A stretch of 64,000 bases of DNA from Chitinophagales bacterium (GTDB lineage: Bacteria > Bacteroidota > Bacteroidia > Chitinophagales > UBA10324), in the NCBI GenBank assembly GCA_019694975.1, contig JAIBAY010000002.1, positions 571,252 through 635,251 of the forward strand. The letters are read 5' to 3'. The position numbers and the translations under genes are program-made. A model generated the notes under the pieces. The model was not told where the DNA came from. It searched no databases and saw only the letters and a list, made by a program, of their open reading frames with translations. Positions 16,033 to 25,221 of this stretch are shown piece by piece (positions within the stretch are counted from its first letter, which is position 1; each line of letters starts with the position of its first letter).

Positions 16033-16956
16033 TCAGTATTTCTCAAACCACTCAAACTTATCTCTGATAATATGCTGCTTTTCCTTTTTAAGATGACTTA
16101 AATAAGCAGCTGCTGCGGTTGACAGCTTCTTCCCTTTCCTCCAAATCAAAGACCAGGTAGATTTTATCGGAAATCCTCTGACCGGAATTATCTGCAACTG
16201 ATGATTCTCCAATTCGTTCTTAATGCCAATCAGCGGCATGATGCTGTAACCGAGTCCTGCAATGACAGCCTGCTTGACCGCTTCGTTACTCGTCAGCTCC
16301 ATTTTCTTTTGCACCGGCAGATTATTCTTATAAATGCATTTTTCCATCACATGCCTTGTGCCGGAACCTTGCTCCCGGTATATTAACGGTATGGTTTCAA
16401 AAATTGTTTTGTCGTATTGTTTACGATCAAACCTCCTGTCGTTGTTGCCGACCACAAAGAGTTTATTTTGCATAAGTTCTACCTTATCAATCCGCAAATG
16501 TTCCGGTAATACGCTTACCAGGGAGAAATCCACTTCATTCCTTTCCAAACTGTCTATTACCTTATTCTTATTGGTCACATCCATCTGCAGCTCCACTCCG
16601 CCATTCTGTTTAATAAAATCAGCCAGGAAATACGGCGCCACATACTTTCCGGTGGACACGACAGATATTTTCAGCTTGCCCGTTACATTTCCCCGGTGCG
16701 CTTGCATTTTATAATTAATGGCATGTACTTCCGAAAGGATGATTTCAGCCGCCTGCGCTATTTCTTTTCCGAATTCAGTCACAAAAATCCGCTTGTTGAT
16801 CACTTCGATCAGCGGAATGTCAAACTGTTGCTGAAAGTTTTTCAACTGAATGGATACGGCAGGTTGGGTAAGATGCAATGCTTCTGCAGCTTTGGTAACG
16901 CTATTTGCCTGTACCACTTTCAGATAAATACGCAATTGATTGAGCGTGTAGTTCAT
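16033..16956 (-). CDS. LysR-type transcriptional regulator, CbbR/CmpR-like
   Basis: 307 aa. Residues 1-60 carry the LysR helix-turn-helix (LRIYLKVVQANSVTKAAEAL, HLTQPAVSIQLKNFQQQF) and the rest a type 2 periplasmic-binding fold effector domain. It is divergent from the carbonic anhydrase gene, 93 bp away, and the bicarbonate permease lies beyond. Regulators of this group (CbbR, CmpR, CcmR) control carbon-fixation or bicarbonate-uptake genes, so control of these two genes by inorganic carbon state is likely (inference). A perfect palindrome overlaps its start codon, suggesting autoregulation. Confidence 0.9.
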   Translation of the reverse strand: MNYTLNQLRIYLKVVQANSVTKAAEALHLTQPAVSIQLKNFQQQFDIPLIEVINKRIFVTEFGKEIAQAAEIILSEVHAINYKMQAHRGNVTGKLKISVVSTGKYVAPYFLADFIKQNGGVELQMDVTNKNKVIDSLERNEVDFSLVSVLPEHLRIDKVELMQNKLFVVGNNDRRFDRKQYDKTIFETIPLIYREQGSGTRHVMEKCIYKNNLPVQKKMELTSNEAVKQAVIAGLGYSIMPLIGIKNELENHQLQIIPVRGFPIKSTWSLIWRKGKKLSTAAAAYLSHLKKEKQHIIRDKFEWFEKY

Positions 16957-16970
16957 AAATATAATTTATG
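16954..16970. promoter_or_regulatory. Candidate LysR operator, perfect palindrome
   Basis: CATAAAT-ATA-ATTTATG, 7-3-7 perfect inverted repeat, overlapping the ATG of the LysR gene. The extended half-site GTTCATAAATA (16951-16961) recurs in the same orientation at 17023-17033, just before the carbonic anhydrase gene. LysR regulators normally use a palindromic recognition site plus a second activation half-site. Confidence 0.55.
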
Positions 16971-17013
16971 CTTTCCATTGTAAAGTTAAATAAATACTTA
17001 TCTGCGAGCTTGT

Positions 17014-17021
17014 TACTTTTG
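17014..17021 (+). promoter_or_regulatory. -7 box of the carbonic anhydrase promoter
   Basis: TACTTTTG fits TAnnTTTG. No convincing -33 TTTG lies 19-21 bp upstream, which would suit an activator-dependent promoter. The repeated half-site GTTCATAAATA (17023-17033) begins 1 bp downstream. Confidence 0.45.
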
Positions 17022-17049
17022 CGTTCATAAATAAAAACAAACCCTTAAA

Positions 17050-17781
17050 ATGAACTTAAAAGTCATTGTAACTGCCCTTGCGTTAACGATTGTATTGAGC
17101 ACTTCGGTTTTCGCGCAAACTCAACCCCACAGTAAAAAAGGAGGTGTAAAAAATGAACCTGAACTGCTGATGACAAAAGAACTGCAGCAGGATATGACTC
17201 CCCTCCAGGTGCTGCAGAAACTGAAAGACGGGAATAAACGATTTGCAGCGGGAAAAAGCCTTCAGCATAACTACCGCGACGCCATGCATCAAACCTCAGG
17301 CGGGCAATATCCCGCGGCGATTATACTGAGCTGCATTGATTCCCGCACTCCATCTGAAATAATATTTGATCAGAACATCGGCGATGTTTTTAATGCCCGG
17401 ATTGCCGGCAACTTTGTAAATACCGATATACTGGGCAGTATGGAATTTGCCTGCAAAGTGGCAGGGGCCAAATTAATTCTGGTGGTAGGCCATAGCAAAT
17501 GCGGCGCGGTTAAAGGTGCCTGCGACCATGTGCAACTGGGTAATCTTTCCAGCGTAATCAATGAAATCACCCCTGCCGTTGATGCAGTAAAGAATATTGA
17601 AGGTGAACGCAACTCGAAAAACGATGCCTTCGTGGAGGCCGTGGCCAGGGAAAATGTGCTGCTCGCCATCAAAGAAATAAGAGATAAAAGCGACATTCTC
17701 AGCGAGATGGAAGCTAAAGGTGAAATAGTAATCGCCGGAGCCATGTATGATTTGAAAACAGGAGTCGTAGAATTTTATTAA
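17050..17781 (+). CDS. Exported beta-class carbonic anhydrase
   Basis: Interconverts CO2 and bicarbonate. 243 aa, signal peptide 1-22 (VFAQ cleavage), so it acts in the periplasm. The beta-class zinc site is complete: C95-x-D97-S-R99 and H148-S-K-C151-G-A. The typical 'NIGDVFNARIAGNFVN' segment is present. Divergent from the LysR regulator and upstream of an SbtA-type permease, it likely supplies bicarbonate for uptake or traps leaked CO2 (inference). The normal cytosolic beta enzyme lacks a signal peptide, although exported forms are known in Bacteroidota. Confidence 0.94.
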   Translation: MNLKVIVTALALTIVLSTSVFAQTQPHSKKGGVKNEPELLMTKELQQDMTPLQVLQKLKDGNKRFAAGKSLQHNYRDAMHQTSGGQYPAAIILSCIDSRTPSEIIFDQNIGDVFNARIAGNFVNTDILGSMEFACKVAGAKLILVVGHSKCGAVKGACDHVQLGNLSSVINEITPAVDAVKNIEGERNSKNDAFVEAVARENVLLAIKEIRDKSDILSEMEAKGEIVIAGAMYDLKTGVVEFY

Positions 17782-18182
17782 CCAACCGAAACATTGAAAA
17801 AAGTCGCTCAAAAAAAGAACATGGAATGCCTCATTGGCAACAGTGATTTGTGCATGACTGTCAGCGTAAAGGTGGAAATTGGTTATTGCGAAAAACGCCT
17901 CGCTATCTGATTTGATCCCGGTACGCCGTATGAAACAATGGAAAATTCATAGGGTTGGGTCCGTTTTTCAATGTGCTTTCAGTCATGATACACTTTTTCG
18001 CGGTTTATAGTGCGGGCCTTCCGCTGTTAGGGTTGTTGTTGCTTTCAGATGCTGCGGGCTGATTTCTGCAGAATACCGGTGACTTATTCCCTAAAAATCA
18101 TCACTATCATTTTGGCCATACGCATTTTGTTTTCAGTCTTGATAAAAAACCCAATCGCTAACCCTGTAAAGTAGCTGCACGC
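17782..18182 (+). other. 401-bp gap between carbonic anhydrase and permease genes
   Basis: No gene, clear promoter or terminator found. Short hydrophobic frames (for example around 17958-18063) lack starts and are not supported. No PII-like sbtB gene, the usual SbtA partner, is present here. Confidence 0.5.
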
Positions 18183-19154
18183 ATGGAATTTCAGATTTTA
18201 CTCAGCAACTTAACCAATCCTACCCTATTGTTTTTTGTGTTGGGTATTGCAGCCGCCAGATTAAAAAGTGATCTGGAAATACCGGCCAGCAGCAGCAAAT
18301 TCATTTCCCTTTACTTATTATTTTCTATCGGTTTCAAGGGCGGGCAGGAACTTGCACACAGCGGTTTTACCGATGAAATACTCTACTCACTTGCGTTCGG
18401 ACTGGCCATTGCATCACTCATCCCGCTGTACACGTTTTCCATCCTAAAAAGAAAACTCAGCATCAGCGACGCCGGCGCGGTGGCTGCTGCGTATGGCTCT
18501 GTGAGTGCTGTAACCTTTGTGGCAGCCATAGCTTTCTTGGAAGGACAAAATATTGTATCCGGCGGGCACATGGTCGCAGTGATGGCATTAATGGAATCAC
18601 CCGCCATTATTGTGGGCGTTATTCTGATGCTGCAGTTTGACAAGGAAAGAACAGCAGGCGAGAAAATAGATATGAAATCCATTATACATCATTCCTTTAC
18701 CAATGGAAGTGTGCTGATGATTCTTGGCAGCCTGATTATTGGCTTAATCGCTGACACAAAGCAAGCTGAAGGCATCAAACCATTTACCACAGACATCTTT
18801 AAGGGCTTCCTGGCCATATTCCTGTTAGAGATGGGCATGGTAACAGCCAAACGGTTTTCTGCATTCGTACAATACGGCTGGTTTGTTTCCATCTTCGCCA
18901 TACTTGTTCCCGCCATCAACGGTTGCGTGGTGGCATTCATCAGCCAATACATTACAGCCGATGCCGGCAACCGTTTTATCTTCGCCATACTGGCTGCAAG
19001 CGCATCATATATCGCAGTGCCTGCCGCCATGCGACTGGCTGCGCCCAAAGCTGATCCTGGCTTGTATGTGCCGATGGCATTGGGTGTTACCTTTCCCTTC
19101 AACATAACTATCGGAATGCCGCTGTATTTCCTCATAGTAAATGCAACAACCTGA
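18183..19154 (+). CDS. SbtA-type sodium-dependent bicarbonate permease
   Basis: 323 aa, about ten membrane segments in two inverted halves. Its sequence follows the SbtA/DUF897 family: 'NPTLLFFVLGIAAARLKSDL' at the start, 'ISLYLLFSIGFKGGQEL', 'DAGAVAAAYGSVSAVTF' and the second-half 'ASASYIAVPAAMRLAAPKA' followed by 'ADPGLYVPMALGVTFPFNI'. Cyanobacterial SbtA imports bicarbonate with sodium and binds the PII-like SbtB, which is absent here. The neighbouring exported carbonic anhydrase and LysR gene support an inorganic-carbon role. The downstream lipocalin gene starts 3 bp after its stop, implying cotranscription. Confidence 0.92.
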   Translation: MEFQILLSNLTNPTLLFFVLGIAAARLKSDLEIPASSSKFISLYLLFSIGFKGGQELAHSGFTDEILYSLAFGLAIASLIPLYTFSILKRKLSISDAGAVAAAYGSVSAVTFVAAIAFLEGQNIVSGGHMVAVMALMESPAIIVGVILMLQFDKERTAGEKIDMKSIIHHSFTNGSVLMILGSLIIGLIADTKQAEGIKPFTTDIFKGFLAIFLLEMGMVTAKRFSAFVQYGWFVSIFAILVPAINGCVVAFISQYITADAGNRFIFAILAASASYIAVPAAMRLAAPKADPGLYVPMALGVTFPFNITIGMPLYFLIVNATT

Positions 19155-19157
19155 TCC

Positions 19158-19685
19158 ATGCGGGCAATTTTTCTGTTCTTATTTTCTGCATTTTTGCTGA
19201 TCAATTCAATAAAAATGAATGCGCAGGCCCTTCAAACAGTACTGTACGTTGACCTGGATAAATATGCCGGCAAATGGTACGAGATTGCATCGTATCCACA
19301 GCGGTTTCAGAAAGGTTGTTATTGCACAACGGCAGTCTATACGTTGAGCAGCAAGGGATATGTAATAGTGGAAAATCGCTGCAATCTCAATAGCATCAAC
19401 GGAAAGCAATCCTATATTAAGGGGAAAGCTTTCGTTGAGAAAAATTCAGGCAATGCAAAACTGAAAGTGCAGTTCTTCTGGCCCTTCACTGCCAAGTACT
19501 GGATCATTGAACTGGCTGAGGACTACAGTTATGCGGTGGTCAGCCACCCAAACCAGAAGTATCTGTGGATACTATCACGAACACCGGCAATGGATGAAGC
19601 TCTCTACGCGCAAATCCTGAATCGCCTGCACGAAAAGAATTTTGATGTTACCAAACTTCAGCGAACCATTCAACAACAAAACTGA
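19158..19685 (+). CDS. Blc-type lipocalin
   Basis: 175 aa; N-terminal signal peptide (about 1-22, ending MNAQ). The lipocalin signature YAGKWYEIASYPQRFQKGC (G-x-W motif), the CTTAVY strand, the 'NRCNL' turn and 'YSYAVVSHPNQKYLWILSRT' identify the bacterial Blc/apolipoprotein D group. These bind fatty acids or lysophospholipids at the periplasmic face of the outer membrane. No lipobox is visible, so it is probably soluble. It lies 3 bp after the permease gene. Confidence 0.93.
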   Translation: MRAIFLFLFSAFLLINSIKMNAQALQTVLYVDLDKYAGKWYEIASYPQRFQKGCYCTTAVYTLSSKGYVIVENRCNLNSINGKQSYIKGKAFVEKNSGNAKLKVQFFWPFTAKYWIIELAEDYSYAVVSHPNQKYLWILSRTPAMDEALYAQILNRLHEKNFDVTKLQRTIQQQN

Positions 19686-19777
19686 AATAAACGATCGCGT
19701 AAATATGCAGGTTGCTGCTACTGTTACTGCTGTCTTTATACCCGATTTCCAATCAAATAAAAACAGACTGATTTAAT

Positions 19778-20260
19778 ATGAGAAATACAATCATTGCCTG
19801 TTTGCTGCTGTTTTTTCCGTGTCTGGCCATGACGCAAACACCGCTTTACGATTTTCAGCACCTGATGAATGCGCTTCAATCCGGAAAGGAAGTCAGTGCT
19901 GTTATTTATTACGGCAAGTGTGATTTGTATTCCAAAGGAGTGAAAGAGGAAAAATCACCCAATGCAATAGGCGGGCTGAAACTCAATACCTACGAATATT
20001 TTGACAGCAGCATGTTCCACGGCAAAGTTCCGTCATTCGTAACCACCTCAGAAACGGTATTGATTAATCATCCCCGCTATGGGTATGTTTTCAACTACGT
20101 TAAAATAAAAATCAAGATGGATGGTTCTGTAGAAATAACAGCAAGGTATCTGAGGGAGAAAAAATTATCATCGAAGTATAAAGTGCTGATGGATGAAACT
20201 TTTAAAGGAAAGATGAATGACGGCATGAATGATGGTGCCATTTTTCTATATGCAGAATAA
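19778..20260 (+). CDS. VirK-like secreted protein
   Basis: 160 aa, with a signal peptide ending about residue 20 (AMTQ). The segment 'FQHLMNALQSGKEVSAVIYYGKC', followed by a middle 'IGGLKLNTYEYF' and a late 'GYVFNYVKIKIKMDGSVEITARYL', matches the VirK family. Its function is not well defined; one member is a plant-pathogen virulence-region protein. It precedes the oxidoreductase gene by 20 bp and may be cotranscribed with it. Confidence 0.75.
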   Translation: MRNTIIACLLLFFPCLAMTQTPLYDFQHLMNALQSGKEVSAVIYYGKCDLYSKGVKEEKSPNAIGGLKLNTYEYFDSSMFHGKVPSFVTTSETVLINHPRYGYVFNYVKIKIKMDGSVEITARYLREKKLSSKYKVLMDETFKGKMNDGMNDGAIFLYAE

Positions 20261-20280
20261 CTTTTTAAAACGTCTTTTTT

Positions 20281-20898
20281 ATGAAAATTGCAATCATCGG
20301 CAGTGGAAATGTAGGCAGTGCGTTGGCGCAATCGCTCATCAAAGCTAAGCACACCGTTTTAATTGGAGCAAAGCTTCCGTTCAGTGAAAGATCAGTTAAA
20401 CTTGCCACTATCATTGGCGAAGACCGCTTTTCTTCCGTTACCAATGCCGCGAAACAATGTGAAGTGATCATCATCACCACTCCGCCTGACAGCGTGCCCA
20501 GCATCATTCCCCTGCTAGGTGATACCACCGGAAAAATAATTGTGGATGCCACCAATTCCATACGCAGCAAACCGGAAGGTTATGCTACCGTTTTCCATGC
20601 GATCAGGGCGATGACCAATTCATCTGCTGTCGTAAAATGTTTTAACACTACCGGTTTTGAAAACATGCTTAATCCCATTTATCATGGTGAAGGCATTGAT
20701 ATGTTTTGTGCCGGCAACGATAAAAACGCCAAGCAGGCAGTTCAACAGCTTTGCACCGATATGGGCTTTGCAAACTGCTACGACTTTGGCGGAGATGATA
20801 AGGTGGAACTGCTTGAAAAACTGGCACTCAGCTGGATAAATCTCGCTATCATGCAAGGGCATGGCAGAAATCTGGCCATTAAGATACTTAAGCGGTAA
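20281..20898 (+). CDS. F420-dependent NADP reductase-like oxidoreductase
   Basis: 205 aa. N-terminal Rossmann fold with GSGNVGSALAQSL (8-20) and 'VLIGAKLP', then 'CEVIIITTPP', 'GKIIVDATNS', 'VVKCFNTTGFENM', matching the NADPH-dependent F420 reductase-like/NAD-binding family used broadly for small dinucleotide-binding oxidoreductases. The usual acidic or basic loop after strand 2 reads GAKLPFSERS. Coenzyme F420 itself is unlikely in this lineage, so the actual substrate is unknown. Confidence 0.88.
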   Translation: MKIAIIGSGNVGSALAQSLIKAKHTVLIGAKLPFSERSVKLATIIGEDRFSSVTNAAKQCEVIIITTPPDSVPSIIPLLGDTTGKIIVDATNSIRSKPEGYATVFHAIRAMTNSSAVVKCFNTTGFENMLNPIYHGEGIDMFCAGNDKNAKQAVQQLCTDMGFANCYDFGGDDKVELLEKLALSWINLAIMQGHGRNLAIKILKR

Positions 20899-21214
20899 AG
20901 TAAAGCTGCCAGCTTATTGATATAATCAATGTACTTATTGTTTCAGTGCTCATGCTCGTTGCTGACTTTAGATGACCGCTTTCATTGTTTACTGCTCTTA
21001 TTTATCAAGGTATGTTACTTTGCCATAACGGCATCCATGATTAGTGGCACAGTAGCCTTAGACTTCTCATGGTAGAACAATCTCCTGCATATCCATACAG
21101 TAGTCCCTTATTTTAAAGAGTTGCCGCTAATCGCTTATATGAATACTGAATGAAAAAATCCATTCATGATATAGATCATTTTATATCAGGCAATTAAGGG
21201 TTCAAATTTGTATT
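20899..21214. other. 316-bp intergenic region
   Basis: No gene or hairpin is supported. The last 60 bp are AT-rich and probably carry the promoter of the M43 protease gene (AAATTTG at 21205-21211 is a poor -7 match). Confidence 0.4.
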
Positions 21215-23377
21215 ATGAAAACCATCATTGTTATGAAAACGAATTTCCATATAAACAAACCTTACACTTTGCTTTGCCAGCGTGAGAAGTTGCTTTCCAT
21301 TTTAGCAGTAATGCTACTGTTCCTGCTTACGGCATTAAGTCAAAATGCAAAAGCGCAGATCACCAATTGGACCGGTAAAAATATTTGCGGAACTGTTCAG
21401 CCTGCTCCAGTTCCAGTCATAAACCCGGATACTATTTTAAATGGTGATTCGGTCGTTATCATACCTGTCGTGTTTCACATACTCACCCAGGGAGGAGCAG
21501 AAAACATTTCAAATAGTCAGGTTCTTCGTGCATTGCAATTCCTCAATAATGACTTTAACCGGCTAAACCCTGACACCTCCGGTATACCGGAACCATTCCA
21601 TTTACTGCGTGGCAATCCAAAAATTGAATTCCGGCTGGCGCGTTTGGACCCGCAAGGCAACTGCACGGAAGGTATTGAAAGAATCTATACCCCATTAACA
21701 GGTGCCTTCAATAATTTTCTTCAAATGCAACCGAGTTTCTCCTGGGATCATACCCGGTATATCAACATCTATATCGCGAAGTGGATTGACTATCAAAGCA
21801 GCCCCTTATACTCCGGTATAAGTTACCAGGCACCGGTTGACAGTGATCAGAATCTTCCGGAACAATATGATGCAACAATGGTTCTTTACGAGCGTTTCGG
21901 CGCCTGGATGAATGGAGCGCCTACCGGCATGCCGGATCATTTGCTCGCTCATGAAATAGGGCATGATTTAGGATTAAAACATACATGGGGCTTAGCTTCC
22001 GGCTGTGGTGATGATGACGATGTTGAAGATACTCCGTTACAGGACGATGCCAGTGATGGTTGCGCGGTTTTTCCGCAAATCAGCTGCAACAATGGTCCCA
22101 ACGGGGATATGTTCAATAATCTCATGGATTATGGGTGCAGAAATATGCTTTCGCAAGGTCAGTCTGATCGCATGCGCATCTGCCTGGAAAATAATGAATG
22201 GCGTACATCACTGTGGAAACCGTCGAATCTTGCAGCAACAGGCGTTGATGCAGTTTATCCCTCTTGTACCCATCCTCCGATAGCTGACTTTGGTTATGGT
22301 AATGATGCGGCATGGTTATGCGCGGGAACGCCTGTCTATTTTAATGAAGCGGCATCCTGGAGCCCAACAAATTTTCAGTGGCAATTCACAGGGGGCATAC
22401 CGGCAACTTCCACCGATAGTTTTCCCACCATTATATTTCCCGAAAGCGGATCGCATCTCGTAAGACTGATTGTGACGAATACTCTTGGATCTGATACCAT
22501 GGAGAAACCGGTGTGGATAGCTCCTGCAGAAGTGACTTACGCTTTCAGTAATAATTCCATGACTGAATCCTTTGAAGAACCGGTTTTCAATCAACAGATT
22601 CCGCAATGGCAGCTGGCCGGTAAAAAATGGTCGGTAACCAATCTCGCTGCCTATTCAGGAAATAACTCCATACGGTTAGACAGCAGCTTACGGTACTTCA
22701 GTACATTTTTCACACATTCATTTGATCTGAACCAGATTACAGGAACAGGGCGGAAACTTGAGTTCAAGGTAGCCTGTGGTTTAAGCTCGTCAGGAATAAT
22801 TGCCGGTGGATTACGTGTTACCTGGAAGCGACCATGCGCATATAGCAAAGGTGATGTAGTTGGAGATCCAACTAATGCTGATTGCGGACCACTGCAACCC
22901 GGCGATGCCATCTTGCCTGATTCTTTACGAACAGCTTTTATTAATACCCCTTTTATTCCGGACAGCAGTCAATGGAAAACAATAACCATGGATATCCCGG
23001 ATAGTCTTGCTGGTTTAATTCAGATCGGTTTTGATTGGGGAAGTTTTACGGTGACTAACAAACTTAAAGGTATTTACCTGGATGATATCAAAATATATTC
23101 AGTTTCATCAGGCATTGCAGATAATATGACCGGGTCATGCTGGAACTTATATCCCAATCCGGCCAATGATTTATTATTCATCAGCTGCCCGCAATTTCAC
23201 GGCCACACAATTACCGTCACCATAACCGGCATAACCGGTAACCAGGTTTATGTTGTCAAGAACATCAATGCGCAACAGTTAACGATCAATACCCGTGATT
23301 TTGCAGATGGCATGTATATGGTAAGCGTACAAACAGAGAATTTTAAGGATACAAAGAGAGTTCTGATACAAAAATGA
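21215..23377 (+). CDS. Secreted M43 zinc metalloprotease with PKD and T9SS type A sorting domain
   Basis: 720 aa; exported by Sec (hydrophobic segment near 29-44, NAKAQ) and then by T9SS. The protease domain (about 60-340) has H246-E-I-G-H-D-L-G-L-K-H256, the zinc motif HExxHxxGxxH of the pappalysin/M43 family. A PKD-type domain follows (about 350-430), then a middle beta-sandwich and a C-terminal sorting domain of about 80 residues starting LYPNPAND and ending 'FKDTKRVLIQK'. ATG 21230 is an alternative start that removes five residues. It probably digests extracellular protein. Confidence 0.92.
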   Translation: MKTIIVMKTNFHINKPYTLLCQREKLLSILAVMLLFLLTALSQNAKAQITNWTGKNICGTVQPAPVPVINPDTILNGDSVVIIPVVFHILTQGGAENISNSQVLRALQFLNNDFNRLNPDTSGIPEPFHLLRGNPKIEFRLARLDPQGNCTEGIERIYTPLTGAFNNFLQMQPSFSWDHTRYINIYIAKWIDYQSSPLYSGISYQAPVDSDQNLPEQYDATMVLYERFGAWMNGAPTGMPDHLLAHEIGHDLGLKHTWGLASGCGDDDDVEDTPLQDDASDGCAVFPQISCNNGPNGDMFNNLMDYGCRNMLSQGQSDRMRICLENNEWRTSLWKPSNLAATGVDAVYPSCTHPPIADFGYGNDAAWLCAGTPVYFNEAASWSPTNFQWQFTGGIPATSTDSFPTIIFPESGSHLVRLIVTNTLGSDTMEKPVWIAPAEVTYAFSNNSMTESFEEPVFNQQIPQWQLAGKKWSVTNLAAYSGNNSIRLDSSLRYFSTFFTHSFDLNQITGTGRKLEFKVACGLSSSGIIAGGLRVTWKRPCAYSKGDVVGDPTNADCGPLQPGDAILPDSLRTAFINTPFIPDSSQWKTITMDIPDSLAGLIQIGFDWGSFTVTNKLKGIYLDDIKIYSVSSGIADNMTGSCWNLYPNPANDLLFISCPQFHGHTITVTITGITGNQVYVVKNINAQQLTINTRDFADGMYMVSVQTENFKDTKRVLIQK

Positions 23378-23429
23378 TTTACCTATCCGAAATACTGCAT
23401 TCCAATACACGAAATAAAATATCCGGGCC

Positions 23430-25052
23430 ATGCAACATGCAACCGACATCAGGTGGATGGTGACAGGCATCATCATCTTGCTTGCCGGCCTTTCCACCGG
23501 CAGCAATTATGCACAGGAGGCAGGTACTATAGACTCCACATTCGGTACAAACGGAGTGGTGTATTGCACGACAAATTTTGCTCCGTTCAATGATACATAT
23601 TGTGCATTTGATGACCAGGAAAACATTATTTCTGTTTCAAATTTTAATGACAATTCCGGTTTTTTACTGATGCGACATACTATTGACGGTCTCATTGATT
23701 CCTCGTTCGGGCTGCAGGGCAGTACTGCTTATTGCTCACCGGTTAACTGTGGTGTTAATTGCATGAAATTGGATGGTAATAATCGCATACTGGTTGGCGG
23801 TTATATTAAACATATCCCTGACACATTACCACTCAACTATTACGATTTTTGCATTACCCGTTTCCTTCCCAACGGTAATCTTGATTCATCTTTCGGATTG
23901 CACGGGCAAACTGCCATAGATTTGGGAGAAACGGAAATGGTGAATGACCTGGCACTGCAAAACGACAGCCTGATTCTGATATCCGGAAATTCAGGATTTA
24001 ATGCATTCGGATATGGCAATACTGATGTTGTTTTAATACGGTTACAGGAAAACGGAACTCCGGATTCCTCCTTTGGAACAAACAGTGTAGTAATTACTGA
24101 TCTTATACACAGAGGTTTTGACCAGGACTACGGCAGCTCGCTCCTGGTTCAGCCTGATGGAAAAATCCTGCAAATTGCTCTCAATGGTCCGGGAATAAAC
24201 GTTGTCGGCCAAATGTGCCTGCTCAGGTATCAGCACAACGGAATGATGGACTCCACCTTTGCGAAGCATGGAAAATTCATTGAATCCCATAGCAACAGCT
24301 ATAATGCTCATGGCAATTATATTGGTCTAAAAACCGATGGTACTATTGTTGTTGCCTGTAATGATGGCGACGTCTTTGGAGGAGGCTACTTTTATACCAT
24401 CAGGCAGTTGACTCCATCAGGTTTTGCAGACAGTTCCTTTGCGGATAACGGCATTATAGAGTCTATGCACGGATATGCAGGGCCGGGTATCTATGCGATG
24501 CAATTACAGCCTGACAACAAGATTGTTGCATTCACCAGGGAATATGATATGTCAACGCAGGAATATTTTACCACGCTTACCCGGTTCACGGCGCAGGGAT
24601 TCCCTGATCCTGGTTTCGGCTCCATGGGAAGAACATTGGTTGACGTCAATTGCCTGTATGCAAATACTTTGTATGATATCTGTATGAAACCTGCTGACAA
24701 GATTACTTTACTTGCGCTGACCGGCGACTTCCCCGGCAAAGAGCTCATTTTTATCGCCAGGTACAATAACGATAATACCAGTGACATACATAATGAAGCG
24801 TCAGTGTACCCGGAAGAATGGTTTGTATATCCAAATCCTTCATCCGGTTTTTTGATCATTGCATGGTACGGAAAAGTAAAAAATGTTGATGTCACCATCA
24901 CCGGCATTACCGGAAAAATCATGTATAGATCATCAGCTCTTTATTCAGCTGAAATGATATTGAACATCTCTGATTTTCCGGATGGTTTATATATGGTGCA
25001 GCTGAGCGCAGGTGATTTTATACAAACAAAAAAGATACTAGTTGAAAATTAA
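23430..25052 (+). CDS. Delta-60 repeat protein with T9SS type A sorting domain
   Basis: 540 aa with a signal sequence (about 10-30, NYAQ). It has about seven delta-60 repeats of 50-60 residues, each marked by 'D-S-S/T-F-G-x-x-G' (IDSTFGTNGVV, IDSSFGLQG, LDSSFGLHGQ, PDSSFGTNS, MDSTFAKHG, ADSSFADNG, PDPGFGSMG). The set forms a beta-propeller-like surface domain. The C-terminal 80 residues are a sorting domain (VYPEEWFVYPNPSSGF ... TKKILVEN), nearly the same in type as that of the upstream M43 protease. Probably a secreted or surface protein of unknown task. Confidence 0.9.
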   Translation: MQHATDIRWMVTGIIILLAGLSTGSNYAQEAGTIDSTFGTNGVVYCTTNFAPFNDTYCAFDDQENIISVSNFNDNSGFLLMRHTIDGLIDSSFGLQGSTAYCSPVNCGVNCMKLDGNNRILVGGYIKHIPDTLPLNYYDFCITRFLPNGNLDSSFGLHGQTAIDLGETEMVNDLALQNDSLILISGNSGFNAFGYGNTDVVLIRLQENGTPDSSFGTNSVVITDLIHRGFDQDYGSSLLVQPDGKILQIALNGPGINVVGQMCLLRYQHNGMMDSTFAKHGKFIESHSNSYNAHGNYIGLKTDGTIVVACNDGDVFGGGYFYTIRQLTPSGFADSSFADNGIIESMHGYAGPGIYAMQLQPDNKIVAFTREYDMSTQEYFTTLTRFTAQGFPDPGFGSMGRTLVDVNCLYANTLYDICMKPADKITLLALTGDFPGKELIFIARYNNDNTSDIHNEASVYPEEWFVYPNPSSGFLIIAWYGKVKNVDVTITGITGKIMYRSSALYSAEMILNISDFPDGLYMVQLSAGDFIQTKKILVEN

Positions 25053-25221
25053 CCTGCTCTGATTTACCATGGATATTACGGCAACAGACGTCCGTTATGT
25101 CAGTCAAAAGATCACAGGTCAATCTCACCATTAAACCTATTGGCTGGTGAATTCATGGCGAAATTGATTTTCCCTTCCAAATCTTCAGGAAACAATATCT
25201 TGGAAATCGAATCCGCAGTGA

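Noticed and set aside
17820-18070. Remnant of sbtB (PII-like) between carbonic anhydrase and permease
   Set aside because: Translations in all frames show no PII-like sequence, only short interrupted frames.
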